15,636 nt of DNA from Hungateiclostridiaceae bacterium UBA3934 (GCA_002385815.1 DGEE01000106.1:39-15674); one strand, 5' to 3'; counted from the first letter of the stretch, positions 7,646 to 15,199 are shown. Notes: generated by a model from the letters alone, not told the origin. Made by a program: numbers and translations.

Positions 7646-8245
7646 TTGAAGAAGGGTGCACGCTTTTATTGGAACTTGTTTTTTTCAACATTCACACTAA
7701 GCGCTTTTACATTCGGGGGCGGTTATGTCATCGTCCCCCTCATGCAAAAACGCTTTGTAAAGGAACTGAAATGGATAGATGAGGACGAAATGCTTGACCT
7801 GGTCGCCATAGGTCAGTCGGCGCCCGGACCTATCGCCATCAATACCTCCATCCTGGTGGGATACAGGATGGCCGGCGTCCCGGGCGCATTCCTCACAGTC
7901 CTTGGCACAGTATTGCCGCCGCTTATCACGATTACAGTCATATCTTTTTTCTACATGGCATTCCGTGACAATCCAATAATCCGGGCACTGTTCAGAGGGA
8001 TGCAGGCCGGCGTGGCTGCTGTCATAGCCGATGTGGTCATAAACATGGCTGCAAAGATCATAAAAAACAAGCGCGTTCTTCCGGTAGTCGTAATGCTGCT
8101 TTCCTTCATCGCAGCATCATTCTTCGATGTCAACATTATAATCATCCTTGTGATCTCAGGATCACTCGGAGCATATACGACTCTCCGCACCAGAGGTGGT
8201 GACGGTGTAAAGCAGCATGACAGCAGAAAGGAGAGATCGGAATGA
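7646..8245 (+). CDS. chrA: ChrA-type transporter, first half (short-chain CHR)
   Basis: Predicted integral membrane protein of 199 residues from the CHR (chromate ion transporter) family in its split, single-domain form. FGGGYVIVPL at 23-32 and SAPGPIAINTSI at 58-69 are the family signature, and five to six hydrophobic helices follow. The C-terminal 20 residues are highly charged. The start is a TTG, supported by AAAGGAG at 7632-7638 seven bases upstream. No ATG with a comparable site is available. The stop overlaps the start of the second half-gene by four bases, so the two products are almost certainly made together and form a heterodimer. The substrate could be chromate or another oxyanion. 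In an anaerobe, chromate resistance is not certain. Confidence 0.9.
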   Translation: MKKGARFYWNLFFSTFTLSAFTFGGGYVIVPLMQKRFVKELKWIDEDEMLDLVAIGQSAPGPIAINTSILVGYRMAGVPGAFLTVLGTVLPPLITITVISFFYMAFRDNPIIRALFRGMQAGVAAVIADVVINMAAKIIKNKRVLPVVVMLLSFIAASFFDVNIIIILVISGSLGAYTTLRTRGGDGVKQHDSRKERSE

Positions 8246-8808
8246 CACTGTTGAGGCTGTTCTGGAGTTTCTTCCTGGTCGGTCTGTTCAGCTTCGGCGG
8301 AGGATATGCGGCATTGCCGCTCATACAGGAGCAGGTAATAGAAATAAACTCCTGGCTGACACCGACCGAGTTTATGGATATACTGACGATATCGCAAATG
8401 ACGCCGGGACCTATTGCCATAAATGCTTCAACCTTTGTCGGCACCAAAGTCGCAGGAATTCCGGGATCGATAGCTGCAACTGCAGGTTGCGTGACACCCT
8501 CATGCATCATCGTGCTCATACTTGCAGCGCTTTACTACAGGTTCAAAGGTCTTAGCATGGTCCAGGGGATAATAAAGGGACTTCGTCCTGCAGTCGTAGC
8601 CCTGATAGCCTCCTCTGGCATGTCAATATTGCTTACTGTGCTGTTCGCCAACGGGAGCTCCGCTTTAGGGCTGTCAAACCTGGATCTTGCAGCTCTGGGA
8701 TTATTTATTGCCAGCCTGTTCGTACTGAGGAAATTCAAGCCGGATCCAATCCTGGCAATGCTGGCGGCAGGTGTTGCCGGTGTACTGATATACGGCTTCA
8801 TTCTCTGA
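8242..8808 (+). CDS. chrA: ChrA-type transporter, second half (short-chain CHR)
   Basis: Partner of the preceding gene, 188 residues, with the same signatures FGGGYAALPL at 18-27 and MTPGPIAINASTFVG at 53-67, and five to six membrane segments. Homologous halves encoded side by side are known for short CHR proteins, where they insert with opposite topology. The ATG overlaps the previous stop (ATGA), and GAAAGGAG lies just upstream, so translation is coupled. No clear terminator follows in the 57 bases before the converging trkH gene. Only weak imperfect pairing is visible there. Confidence 0.9.
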   Translation: MTLLRLFWSFFLVGLFSFGGGYAALPLIQEQVIEINSWLTPTEFMDILTISQMTPGPIAINASTFVGTKVAGIPGSIAATAGCVTPSCIIVLILAALYYRFKGLSMVQGIIKGLRPAVVALIASSGMSILLTVLFANGSSALGLSNLDLAALGLFIASLFVLRKFKPDPILAMLAAGVAGVLIYGFIL

Positions 8809-8865
8809 TAACCTGGATCAGCTTTTTCAAATCGGAGGCAGGCCTGAAAGTTTACTTTTCTGCCC

Positions 8866-10317
8866 TTATATATTGACTTTTTTCCAGAAGGTCGGGGCAA
8901 GCAGCAAAAGAACAGGGAATATCTCCAGCCTGCCTGCGATCATGCAGAAGGAAAGAACAGCCTTGCTCAATGCCGAATATGACGAAAAATTCCCCATCGG
9001 ACCCACGATCCCAAGACCAGGCCCTACATTGCCAATGGAAGCGGCAACGGCGGTGAAGTTCGATACCATATCCTTCCCCTCAAAAGAAACGATAAGCAGC
9101 GCTATGGCAAATATAAATACAAATGCGAAGAAGAAAACAGTCACTCCGGACAGCACGTCATCATCAACTGTTTTACCGCCTATCTTGACCGTATATACGG
9201 ATCTGGGATGGATGATCCTGTGCACCTCTCTCCGCAGCAGTTTTATAAGCAGCACTATGCGGATACCCTTTATGCCGCCGGCGGTCGAACCGGCACTGGC
9301 GCCAATGAAGGTCAGCAACACGAGTATGGCTTTGCTGAAAGATGGCCATAGATTGTAATCTGCTGACGAATATCCGGTAGTCGTAATAATGGAGCTGACC
9401 TGGAATGATGAGTGCCTCAGTGATTCCCAGAAAGAACCGAATACCTTCCCGGTAAGATCGAGAGCTATGAGCAATGTCGAGATGATGACAGTTCCCAGAT
9501 AAAAGCGGAACTCAGCATCCCGGATATATGATTTCAAATTGCCCCTGATCAGTTGGAAATGCAGGTAGAAATTAGTCCCGAACAGCAGCATGAACACCGT
9601 TATCGTCACTTCAATGAACACATTGTTGTATGCTCCTATGCTCGTGTTGTTTGTCGAAAACCCGCCTGTTCCGGCAGTGCCCAGTGCATGGACGACTGAA
9701 TCATAGAAAGGCATACCGGAGATGAGGAGAAATATGATCTGGGCCATCGTCATTGCTGTATAAATGATATACAATATCTTGACCGTCTGCCCAATTTTGG
9801 GCACCAGCTTGCCCGGATTGGGCCCGGGGCTTTCAGCAACCATGATGTGTACCGTGCTTGCCTTGACCGACGGAAGTACTGCCAGCATCAGCGCCAGTAC
9901 GCCCATGCCTCCGACCCAGTGGGTAAAGCTTCTCCAGAACAAAATCCCTCTGGGCAGACTTTCGACTTCAGCCAGAATAGTCGCCCCGGTTGTTGTAAAT
10001 CCTGAAACTGATTCAAAAAAAGCATCTACAGGAGATGAGATCACGCCGCTTATCAAAAAAGGCAATGCCCCGAACAGTGATACGAAAAACCAGGACAGGG
10101 CTACTGTCGCAAACCCGTCCCTGGCGTACATCTGACTGTCCTTTGGCTTCAGCAGGTGGAGCAGGAAACCGGCAGCGATCAATATGGACATCGAAATGAG
10201 GAATGCATACACATCATCCTGTCCATATATAACTGAAACAAGAAGTGAAGGTATCATAAGAGCAGCCTCTATGCACAAGACTGATCCAAGGCTGCTTAAA
10301 ACAATCCTATAATTCAT
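8866..10317 (-). CDS. trkH: Trk-type K+ uptake channel subunit TrkH
   Basis: Integral membrane subunit of the Trk potassium uptake system, 483 residues, full length. All four pore-loop filter segments are present: TTTGAT at 108-113, GTAGTGGF at 213-220, TTTGY at 312-316 and GNVGPG at 429-434. GASAGSTAGGIK at about 339-350 is also typical of TrkH. An ATG 30 bases upstream would add ten residues inside trkA, but the chosen ATG has GGAGGG seven bases before it and fits the family N-terminus. It overlaps the trkA stop by 11 bases, which implies coupled translation with the regulatory subunit. There is no obvious terminator after the stop. Confidence 0.96.
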   Translation of the reverse strand: MNYRIVLSSLGSVLCIEAALMIPSLLVSVIYGQDDVYAFLISMSILIAAGFLLHLLKPKDSQMYARDGFATVALSWFFVSLFGALPFLISGVISSPVDAFFESVSGFTTTGATILAEVESLPRGILFWRSFTHWVGGMGVLALMLAVLPSVKASTVHIMVAESPGPNPGKLVPKIGQTVKILYIIYTAMTMAQIIFLLISGMPFYDSVVHALGTAGTGGFSTNNTSIGAYNNVFIEVTITVFMLLFGTNFYLHFQLIRGNLKSYIRDAEFRFYLGTVIISTLLIALDLTGKVFGSFWESLRHSSFQVSSIITTTGYSSADYNLWPSFSKAILVLLTFIGASAGSTAGGIKGIRIVLLIKLLRREVHRIIHPRSVYTVKIGGKTVDDDVLSGVTVFFFAFVFIFAIALLIVSFEGKDMVSNFTAVAASIGNVGPGLGIVGPMGNFSSYSALSKAVLSFCMIAGRLEIFPVLLLLAPTFWKKVNI

Positions 10318-11686
10318 CCGGTAGCCCTCCCGGCGCCAGTATGTCATTGAAATCAGAGAAACGTTGGTCCTTTACAATGAGGATGACGCTGTCTCCGAGC
10401 TTGATCACATCATTGCCGTGCGGTATTATGATCTGATTCTTTCTTGCTATGGCAGCTACAAGTATCCCTTTCTTCAGCTTCAGATCACGAAGAGGTATAT
10501 TCAGGAACTTCGTGGATTGTCCGGCAATGAATTCGAGAGCTTCTGCCCTGCCGTCTATTATCCTGTACAGTGTTTCCACGGGATTGCCCATGGCATTTTT
10601 CAGACCCCTGACATATTTTATTATGCCATTGGCAGTTATCTGCTTCGGGCTCACGACTGAGTCGATGCCCAGGCTCTTTATCAATGATGCATATGCTATC
10701 CTGTTTATCTTGGCAACTATCCTGTGCACGCCACACTGTCTTGCATACAGCGATGTCAGCAGGTTCTCCTCATCACGTCCGGTGACGGCAACGAATGCAT
10801 CCATATCCTTCAGATTTTCCGAGTTCAGTACTGTTTCCTCAGAACCGTCCCCGTTAATGATGAGTGTGTTGGGCAGCAGTTCAGACAATTCATAGCACCT
10901 GTCTTTGTCGATCTCGATGATTTTTGCCTTTATCTTTGCCTCATCAAGATATTGAGCCAGATAATATGCTATCCTGCCCCCTCCCACGATCATCGCATGT
11001 CTGACTTTGTTGCTGTGCAGTCCGACGCGGCTGCAGAAATCATGTACATCAGGCGGGCGGCCGATGACATATATCATGTCGTTTTCCTCTATCTGAAAGT
11101 CACCATTGGGAATGATGGCCTCATCACCCCGCAGCGCTGCACCTATCAGTATGGTTGAGCATATCTTTGCTGATATCTCCTTCAGCTTCATGCCTGCCAG
11201 TGGCATACCTTCGAGGACCTTCAGACCCACGAGCTCGACCCTGCCCTTTGCAAAGGGCTCCACATCAACTGCCGCAGGATGGCTCAGCACCCTGCCTATT
11301 TCATTGGCACATTCAAGTTCCGGGTTTATGACCATATCAAGACCAAGTTCTCTTTTGAGCACCGAAAGTTCGTCAGCGTATTCCGGATCCCTGATCCTGG
11401 CTATCGTATGAGCCGCTCCAAGCTTTTTTGCTGTAAGACAGCATACCATGTTCATCTCATCGCTGTTGGTCGCTGCTATCAGCAGATCAGCTTCCTTCAC
11501 GCCTGCTTCAAGAAGGACTTTTGTACTTACGCCATTGCCCTTTATGCACATGACATCCAGATACTCGCTGGCTTTTTTCAGTGGCTCCGGATCCTTGTCG
11601 ATAATCGTTACGTCATTTCCTTCCTTTGACAGGTTTTCCGCCAGTGCATATCCTATTTTGCCGTCTCCGATAATGATAATCTTCAT
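10307..11686 (-). CDS. trkA: Trk system NAD-binding regulatory subunit TrkA
   Basis: Cytoplasmic gating subunit of the Trk channel, 459 residues, with two RCK units in tandem. The first Rossmann fold begins MKIIIIGDGKIGYALAENL with D30 as the likely ribose-binding acid, and its TrkA_C domain covers about 141-210. The second fold begins AMIVGGGRIAYYLAQYL at 231-247 and has its own TrkA_C domain near the end, with KKGILVAAI and GNDVIKLGDSVILI. AGGAGAGC precedes the ATG. The gene leads the trkA-trkH unit, with an extended -10 promoter just upstream, and is divergent from feoA. Confidence 0.97.
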   Translation of the reverse strand: MKIIIIGDGKIGYALAENLSKEGNDVTIIDKDPEPLKKASEYLDVMCIKGNGVSTKVLLEAGVKEADLLIAATNSDEMNMVCCLTAKKLGAAHTIARIRDPEYADELSVLKRELGLDMVINPELECANEIGRVLSHPAAVDVEPFAKGRVELVGLKVLEGMPLAGMKLKEISAKICSTILIGAALRGDEAIIPNGDFQIEENDMIYVIGRPPDVHDFCSRVGLHSNKVRHAMIVGGGRIAYYLAQYLDEAKIKAKIIEIDKDRCYELSELLPNTLIINGDGSEETVLNSENLKDMDAFVAVTGRDEENLLTSLYARQCGVHRIVAKINRIAYASLIKSLGIDSVVSPKQITANGIIKYVRGLKNAMGNPVETLYRIIDGRAEALEFIAGQSTKFLNIPLRDLKLKKGILVAAIARKNQIIIPHGNDVIKLGDSVILIVKDQRFSDFNDILAPGGLPDEL

Positions 11687-11728
11687 TTTAGCTCTCCTGA
11701 CTCTAAACTGCCTTCCAGTCTATTCCGA

Positions 11729-11757
11729 ATTATATCAAACACAATATCCCAAAGCAA
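11729..11757 (-). promoter_or_regulatory. trkA-trkH promoter (extended -10)
   Basis: On the - strand TATAAT (11729-11734) is preceded by TG at the extended -10 position. A weak -35 TTGCTT (11752-11757) lies 17 bases upstream. The predicted start is about 35 bases before the trkA ATG. Confidence 0.6.
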
Positions 11758-11788
11758 AGATTTTATTGACAGCACAGTTTCGATATTA

Positions 11789-11805
11789 CTCATACATTAT
11801 ATGAG
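11789..11805. promoter_or_regulatory. Perfect dyad between divergent trkA and feoA
   Basis: CTCATA and TATGAG form a perfect six-base inverted repeat around a five-base centre. It sits upstream of the trkA -35 and about 118 bases before feoA, next to a CATAAT at 11809-11814 that could be a -10 on the + strand. It may be an operator for either gene, but no regulator family is recognised from it. No convincing feoA promoter was found. Confidence 0.3.
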
Positions 11806-11922
11806 CGACATAATACAGTTTTATACATATATTGACTGTAGGAAAAGATTTTCACAGGACCGGAGCTGCTGCAAAACCGGAACCGTTACATAATATATTG
11901 CAATAATCAGGAGGCACATGAG

Positions 11923-12162
11923 ATGAGCGATAATCTTATACCACTTCACAAGATCCCCTGCGGGGAAAAAGCCAGGGTCAGAAAGCTCGACTCTACAGGA
12001 AATGAAAGAAGGAGGTTGCTGGATCTCGGCCTTATTACGGGCACCTGTGTCCAGTCGCTGATAAAAAGCCCTTCCGGCGATCCCACAGCATATGAAATAA
12101 GGGGAGCAGTCATAGCGCTACGGTCTGAGGAAGCATCGAAGATCCTCGTAGAGTTGATCTGA
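11923..12162 (+). CDS. feoA: FeoA-domain protein (ferrous iron transport)
   Basis: Small cytoplasmic SH3-like beta-barrel protein of 79 residues, full length for FeoA, which assists the FeoB ferrous-iron transporter. Typical features are LIPLHKIPCGEKARVRKL at the N-terminus, RRRLLDLGLITGT in the middle and YEIRGAVIALRSEEASKILV at the end. AGGAGG at 11909-11914 is eight bases before the ATG. No feoB follows: the next gene converges from the other strand after a strong hairpin. It is therefore a stand-alone copy here and may serve a distant feoB. A general SH3-like adaptor role is the alternative. Confidence 0.93.
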   Translation: MSDNLIPLHKIPCGEKARVRKLDSTGNERRRLLDLGLITGTCVQSLIKSPSGDPTAYEIRGAVIALRSEEASKILVELI

Positions 12163-12169
12163 TAACAAA

Positions 12170-12201
12170 ATATGCAGAACCAAAGAATCGGTTCTGCATA
12201 T
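12170..12201. terminator. Perfect 12-bp hairpin between convergent feoA and the DUF2935 fragment
   Basis: Arms 12170-12181 and 12190-12201 are perfectly complementary around an eight-base loop. It starts seven bases after the feoA stop. On the - strand the stem leads into TTTTG, a weak terminator tail that would serve the DUF2935 fragment. On the + strand there is no T run. It probably acts as a shared 3' end. Confidence 0.6.
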
Positions 12202-12219
12202 CATACTATACTCATGCAG

Positions 12220-12393
12220 CTATGCATACGCGCTTTGTCTGAGTATCCTCAAATAATGATTGGCTTCACGCGCCAGATCAGCGTCTTTTGCCGTAAATGC
12301 TGCTTCGATGAAAATGGAATGCTCTTTGGCTATCCTGGCAAAAAACAGGTTCAGTTCGAGCGAAAGCCTGATATATTCATCTCTTGATATCAT
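12220..12393 (-). CDS. Truncated DUF2935 protein (N-terminal fragment, 57 residues)
   Basis: The sequence begins MISRDEYIRLSLELNLFFAR and continues with IAKEHSIFIEAAFTAKDADL, the N-terminal helices of the DUF2935 family (ferritin-like helical proteins of unknown function, about 250-270 residues as I recall). Only the first 57 residues remain. The stop falls 18 bases before a strong hairpin and then feoA, so no continuation exists in any frame. Despite this, the start has AAAGGG with a seven-base spacer, the frame is open, and a hairpin follows, so it may still be expressed as a short two-helix protein. An ATG 27 bases further upstream lacks a ribosome binding site. It can be read as a decaying gene or a functional mini-version. 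Confidence 0.55.
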   Translation of the reverse strand: MISRDEYIRLSLELNLFFARIAKEHSIFIEAAFTAKDADLAREANHYLRILRQSAYA

Positions 12394-12419
12394 AAAATCA
12401 CCCTTTACTAAAAAATGCA

Positions 12420-12456
12420 ATAGAAAACCCAGCGCACTACATAATATGGCTGGGTT
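12420..12456 (-). terminator. Probable terminator of the LUD gene
   Basis: Eight-base arms (12426-12433 and 12449-12456) enclose a 15-base loop. On the - strand the stem runs into TTTTCTATT. It lies 74 bases past the LUD stop and just ahead of the DUF2935 fragment. A smaller six-base hairpin at 12502-12519 lies closer to the stop but has no T run. Confidence 0.5.
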
Positions 12457-12529
12457 ACATAAAGAGTGACGTTTCAGATATATTAAATCATTTAACGCTC
12501 GATGCTTTCACTGAAGCATTGCTTTCCGA

Positions 12530-13204
12530 TCAGTACCCCAATTGCTCCCCGACTATGATGACCTTTATGCGGTCTTTTACCCTCTGATATCCTGAAACCA
12601 CATAGTTGCAGCAAATGCGTGCAGGACTGCCGCAGCCGCACGCCATGCCGGTTTCACCCCGCGCCAGTGACATGCACTCCCCTTTTTCGCTGCAGTAAGT
12701 ATCACAGGAAAGCCTTACGGCATTTGCCGGTGCCGCTGTCCTTTTCACTCTGTCGACAGCTTCATCGATATCACTGACTATTTTGTTGTATCCCGCGATG
12801 ATAATGACTGATTTCGGTCCGTAGCATATGGCAGCCACCCTGTTGCTGTTGCCGTCAACATTATACAGTTCACCGTTCTCAGTTATCGCATTGGTGCTGC
12901 TGATGTATGTATCAACAAAAAATGACTCCCGGAATATCTTCTCAACTTCATCACGGGACAAGCCTTCCTCATAGCGATCCAGAAAGCGATATCTGCCTGA
13001 ACGGAGAAGATCTATGACTCCACATTCATAAAGTGTCATAGAACCGCCGACAGCAACAGTCTGCCCTTCGCTCATAAGCTCCCTGACCTTGTTCACTGCA
13101 TCTGCCCTGCTTTCCACATAACAAGCCTGCATATTGTTTTTCTCAAGGTTTCGTATCGTTTTTGCGATCCTTTTTTCAATGATAGTCTTCAGATTGTTGT
13201 CCAT
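12530..13204 (-). CDS. LUD-domain protein (LutC/DUF162-like)
   Basis: Cytoplasmic protein of 224 residues from the LUD family, related to LutC of the lactate utilisation LutABC system. The glycine-rich VAVGGSMTL at 50-58, the long block around SSTNAITENGELYNVDGNS at 102-120, and CYGPKSVIIIAGYNKIVSD at 127-145 match the family. The C-terminus carries seven Cys (167, 171, 177, 189, 191, 198, 199) in a CDTYC, GEC, CGC and ICC pattern common in clostridial stand-alone LUD proteins, and may bind metal or an Fe-S cluster. No lutA or lutB is nearby. The start is supported by GGAG five bases upstream. Its real substrate is unknown. Confidence 0.85.
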   Translation of the reverse strand: MDNNLKTIIEKRIAKTIRNLEKNNMQACYVESRADAVNKVRELMSEGQTVAVGGSMTLYECGVIDLLRSGRYRFLDRYEEGLSRDEVEKIFRESFFVDTYISSTNAITENGELYNVDGNSNRVAAICYGPKSVIIIAGYNKIVSDIDEAVDRVKRTAAPANAVRLSCDTYCSEKGECMSLARGETGMACGCGSPARICCNYVVSGYQRVKDRIKVIIVGEQLGY

Positions 13205-13263
13205 ATATACTCCACTCCTGTCTGAAAATGAAATGCGGTATACCTGTTACCATGCTGCATTTA

Positions 13264-13272
13264 ATTATATCA
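13264..13272 (-). promoter_or_regulatory. Extended -10 promoter of the LUD gene
   Basis: The - strand reads TGATATAAT, a perfect -10 with the extended TG, 60 bases before the LUD ATG. No good -35 was found at 16-18 bases. The trkA promoter has the same nine bases. Confidence 0.5.
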
Positions 13273-13338
13273 TTTCTGTTCATGGGAAATCAGCATGTGA
13301 GAAAAATCGTGTTGCTGAGCATAGTCAGTCACTCAGAC

Positions 13339-13430
13339 GCAGTCGGTCAACCATATGCAGCCTGGCAATCTCATTGCTTTATATGCTTCGACGCATCTCG
13401 CAGTCAGTTGATCAAACGCTGCCTGGCAAT
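13339..13430 (+). repeat. Degenerate 31-bp direct repeat, two copies 61 bases apart
   Basis: Copies at 13339-13369 and 13400-13430 agree at 24 of 31 positions. Both begin GCAGTC and share the last ten bases GCCTGGCAAT exactly. This is the middle of a gene-free stretch of about 330 bases (13205-13533). Apart from the LUD promoter, these repeats and the adjacent hairpin, nothing else was recognised in it. The pair ends two bases before the long hairpin. Confidence 0.55.
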
Positions 13431-13432
13431 GC

Positions 13433-13488
13433 GAAACCGGCATCGTTAACATTCCAAAGCAATTTGGAATGTTAACGATGCCGGTTTC
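13433..13488. repeat. Perfect 26-bp inverted repeat with GCAA loop
   Basis: Arms 13433-13458 and 13463-13488 are perfectly complementary over 26 bases. Each arm includes GAAACCGGCATCG and GTTAAC, around a four-base loop that reads GCAA on the + strand (TTGC on the - strand). It lies 45 bases past the GH51 stop. No T run follows on either strand, so it is not a standard terminator. It could protect the 3' end of the GH51 transcript, or be a copy of a palindromic repeat element. Confidence 0.85.
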
Positions 13489-13533
13489 TGATCTCTCATG
13501 GTATATCTTCGGGAGGTTTACTTCCAATTCCGG

Positions 13534-15009
13534 TTATCCGATAGTCAGTACCACCACGGACATCGGCGGCAATGATACCCTGAGTCTGCTGTCCTTAAGA
13601 CTTGCTCCGCTGAAAGCCTCAGGCTTGATGGTTTCCGGAGCATCAAATGTATTGTGAGCGTTCATGACCGGAGCTGTCAGTATGCTTCCGCTGACATCAG
13701 CATTTTCTCTGTCCCGCACCAGGCAATCTATTTCAGCGCCATCTTCATGGTTCAGATTACATATCGAGATGTGGATCCTGTCTTCACTGTCAATTGACGC
13801 AGATGCACTTACCTGAGGTATTGCTTCATCACCAAAGCGATATTCTGCATTTTCCACGTACATTGACAACAGTTCCGCATCCTGATGCACTTTATACATA
13901 TCAAACACATGGTATGTAGGCGTCAGGACGATCCTGTCGCCCTCGGTCAGTATCACAGACTGCAAAACGTTGATGGTCTGGGCGATATTGGCCATCTTCA
14001 CCCTGTCACAGTGGTTGTTGAAGATGTTGAGATTGATGCCTGCCACCAATGCATCCCGCAATGTATTCTGCTGATACAGGAAGCCTGGATTGGTTCCGGG
14101 TTCGACATCGTACCATGTTCCCCACTCGTCGACTATCAGACCGACTCTTTTTTCAGGGTCATACTGGTCCATAATGGCTGAATGACGAGTCACCAGCTCT
14201 TCCATATGCAATGTCTTTTTAAGTGTATCGAACCATTTGCCCTCGTCAAAGTCGACTGCCGATCCCTTTGAGTGCCATTCGCCTGGAACCGTATAATAGT
14301 GCAGGCTCAATCCGTCCATCATATTACCGGCTTCTCTCATCAGGACCTCGGTCCACCGATAGTCTCCCGCATTGGCTCCGCAGGCGATCTTGTATATCCT
14401 GTTCTCACCAAAATTCCTTACGTATGTAGCGTATCTGCGGTATTCATCCGCATAGTATTCAGGCCGCATGTTGCCGCCGCATCCCCAGTTTTCGTTACCG
14501 ACACCGAAGTATTTCAGCTTCCACGGTTCCTCTCTTCCGTTGGCTCTCCGCAGATCCGCCATTGGTGATTTCCCGTCGAAAGTGATATATTCTACCCACT
14601 GCTGCATTTCCTGAACGGTGCCGCTGCCCACATTACCGCAGATATAGGGCTCAGCTCCGATGAGCTCACACAGCCTGAAGAATTCGTGTGTCCCGAAGTG
14701 ATTGTTTTCAATAACTCCGCCCCAATGCGTGTTGATCATGGAAGGCCGATCTTCATAAGGCCCGATCCCGTCCATCCAGTGATATTCATCCGCAAAACAC
14801 CCTCCGGGCCATCTCAGGACCGGTATTTTCAGCGCTTTCAATGCCTCGATGACATCATTGCGTATTCCGTCTGTATTCGGTATAGGAGAATCCTTTCCGA
14901 CCCAAATCCCGCCGTAGATGCATCTGCCCAGATGCTCCGAGAAATGACCGTAGATATTTTTGTTTATTTGTCCTTTCCTGATTTCAGTATCCAATACCAT
15001 TCTTATCAT
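13534..15009 (-). CDS. GH51 alpha-L-arabinofuranosidase
   Basis: Predicted cytoplasmic enzyme that removes terminal alpha-L-arabinofuranose from arabinoxylan or arabinan oligosaccharides. The 491 residues match the usual 490-510. There is no signal peptide. The (beta/alpha)8 barrel shows YGHFSEHLGRCIYGGIWVG at 20-38, VLRWPGGCFADEYHW at 64-78, the acid/base E173 in GVGNENWGCGG and the nucleophile E295 in IVDEWGTWYD. LSLHYYT at 235-241 lies between them. The C-terminal 110 residues or so form the beta-sandwich of the family. GGAG seven bases before the ATG fixes the start. It has its own consensus promoter with a LacI-type operator and follows a LacI-family gene on the same strand, so it is probably induced by its sugar. 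Confidence 0.95.
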   Translation of the reverse strand: MIRMVLDTEIRKGQINKNIYGHFSEHLGRCIYGGIWVGKDSPIPNTDGIRNDVIEALKALKIPVLRWPGGCFADEYHWMDGIGPYEDRPSMINTHWGGVIENNHFGTHEFFRLCELIGAEPYICGNVGSGTVQEMQQWVEYITFDGKSPMADLRRANGREEPWKLKYFGVGNENWGCGGNMRPEYYADEYRRYATYVRNFGENRIYKIACGANAGDYRWTEVLMREAGNMMDGLSLHYYTVPGEWHSKGSAVDFDEGKWFDTLKKTLHMEELVTRHSAIMDQYDPEKRVGLIVDEWGTWYDVEPGTNPGFLYQQNTLRDALVAGINLNIFNNHCDRVKMANIAQTINVLQSVILTEGDRIVLTPTYHVFDMYKVHQDAELLSMYVENAEYRFGDEAIPQVSASASIDSEDRIHISICNLNHEDGAEIDCLVRDRENADVSGSILTAPVMNAHNTFDAPETIKPEAFSGASLKDSRLRVSLPPMSVVVLTIG

Positions 15010-15077
15010 GTCGTATCTCCATCCTTCTCAAGATTATAATGAGTTTCACTTATTCTGGTATTAATTTCCGCCGGAAG

Positions 15078-15091
15078 GTAAATCGTTTTAC
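15078..15091. promoter_or_regulatory. LacI-family operator candidate upstream of GH51
   Basis: A 14-base near-palindrome with central CG (GTAAATCGTTTTAC on the + strand) has six of seven base pairs symmetric. This is the form typical of LacI/GalR-family operators. It lies just downstream of the GH51 -10, at about +5 to +18 of the predicted transcript, where a bound repressor would block transcription. The likely binder is the LacI-family protein encoded directly upstream. Confidence 0.6.
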
Positions 15092-15102
15092 TTTACATAA
15101 TG

Positions 15103-15131
15103 ATTATATTCTTATTTCAGCGAACTGTCAA
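15103..15131 (-). promoter_or_regulatory. Consensus sigma-A promoter of GH51
   Basis: The - strand has a perfect TTGACA (15126-15131), a 17-base spacer and a perfect TATAAT (15103-15108). Transcription should begin near 15096 and leave a leader of about 87 bases before the GH51 ATG. Such a strong promoter is usually held down by a repressor, consistent with the operator next to it. Confidence 0.85.
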
Positions 15132-15199
15132 CTATTAACGACTATCTTATACGTGATACGGACAGTGTTTTTTGTCGTTGAAACATACCTGCCAGCTGT

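Noticed and set aside
8809..8865. Possible terminator between chrA and trkH
   Set aside because: GGCAG and CTGCC can pair around an uneven inner stem, but pairing is poor and there is no T run on either strand.
10318..10347. Upstream ATG for TrkH
   Set aside because: GGAGGG is positioned for the ATG at 10317, and the ten extra residues are not typical of TrkH.
12502..12519. Six-base hairpin after the LUD gene
   Set aside because: It is short with no T run. The longer hairpin at 12426-12456 is the better terminator candidate.
13339..13430. Possible CRISPR array
   Set aside because: There are only two repeats, they agree at 24 of 31 positions, and no cas gene is present.
13333..13527. 64-codon open frame on the - strand across the hairpin and repeats
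   Set aside because: It reads through the palindrome and degenerate repeats, has no ribosome binding site or known domain, and is better explained as non-coding repeat sequence.
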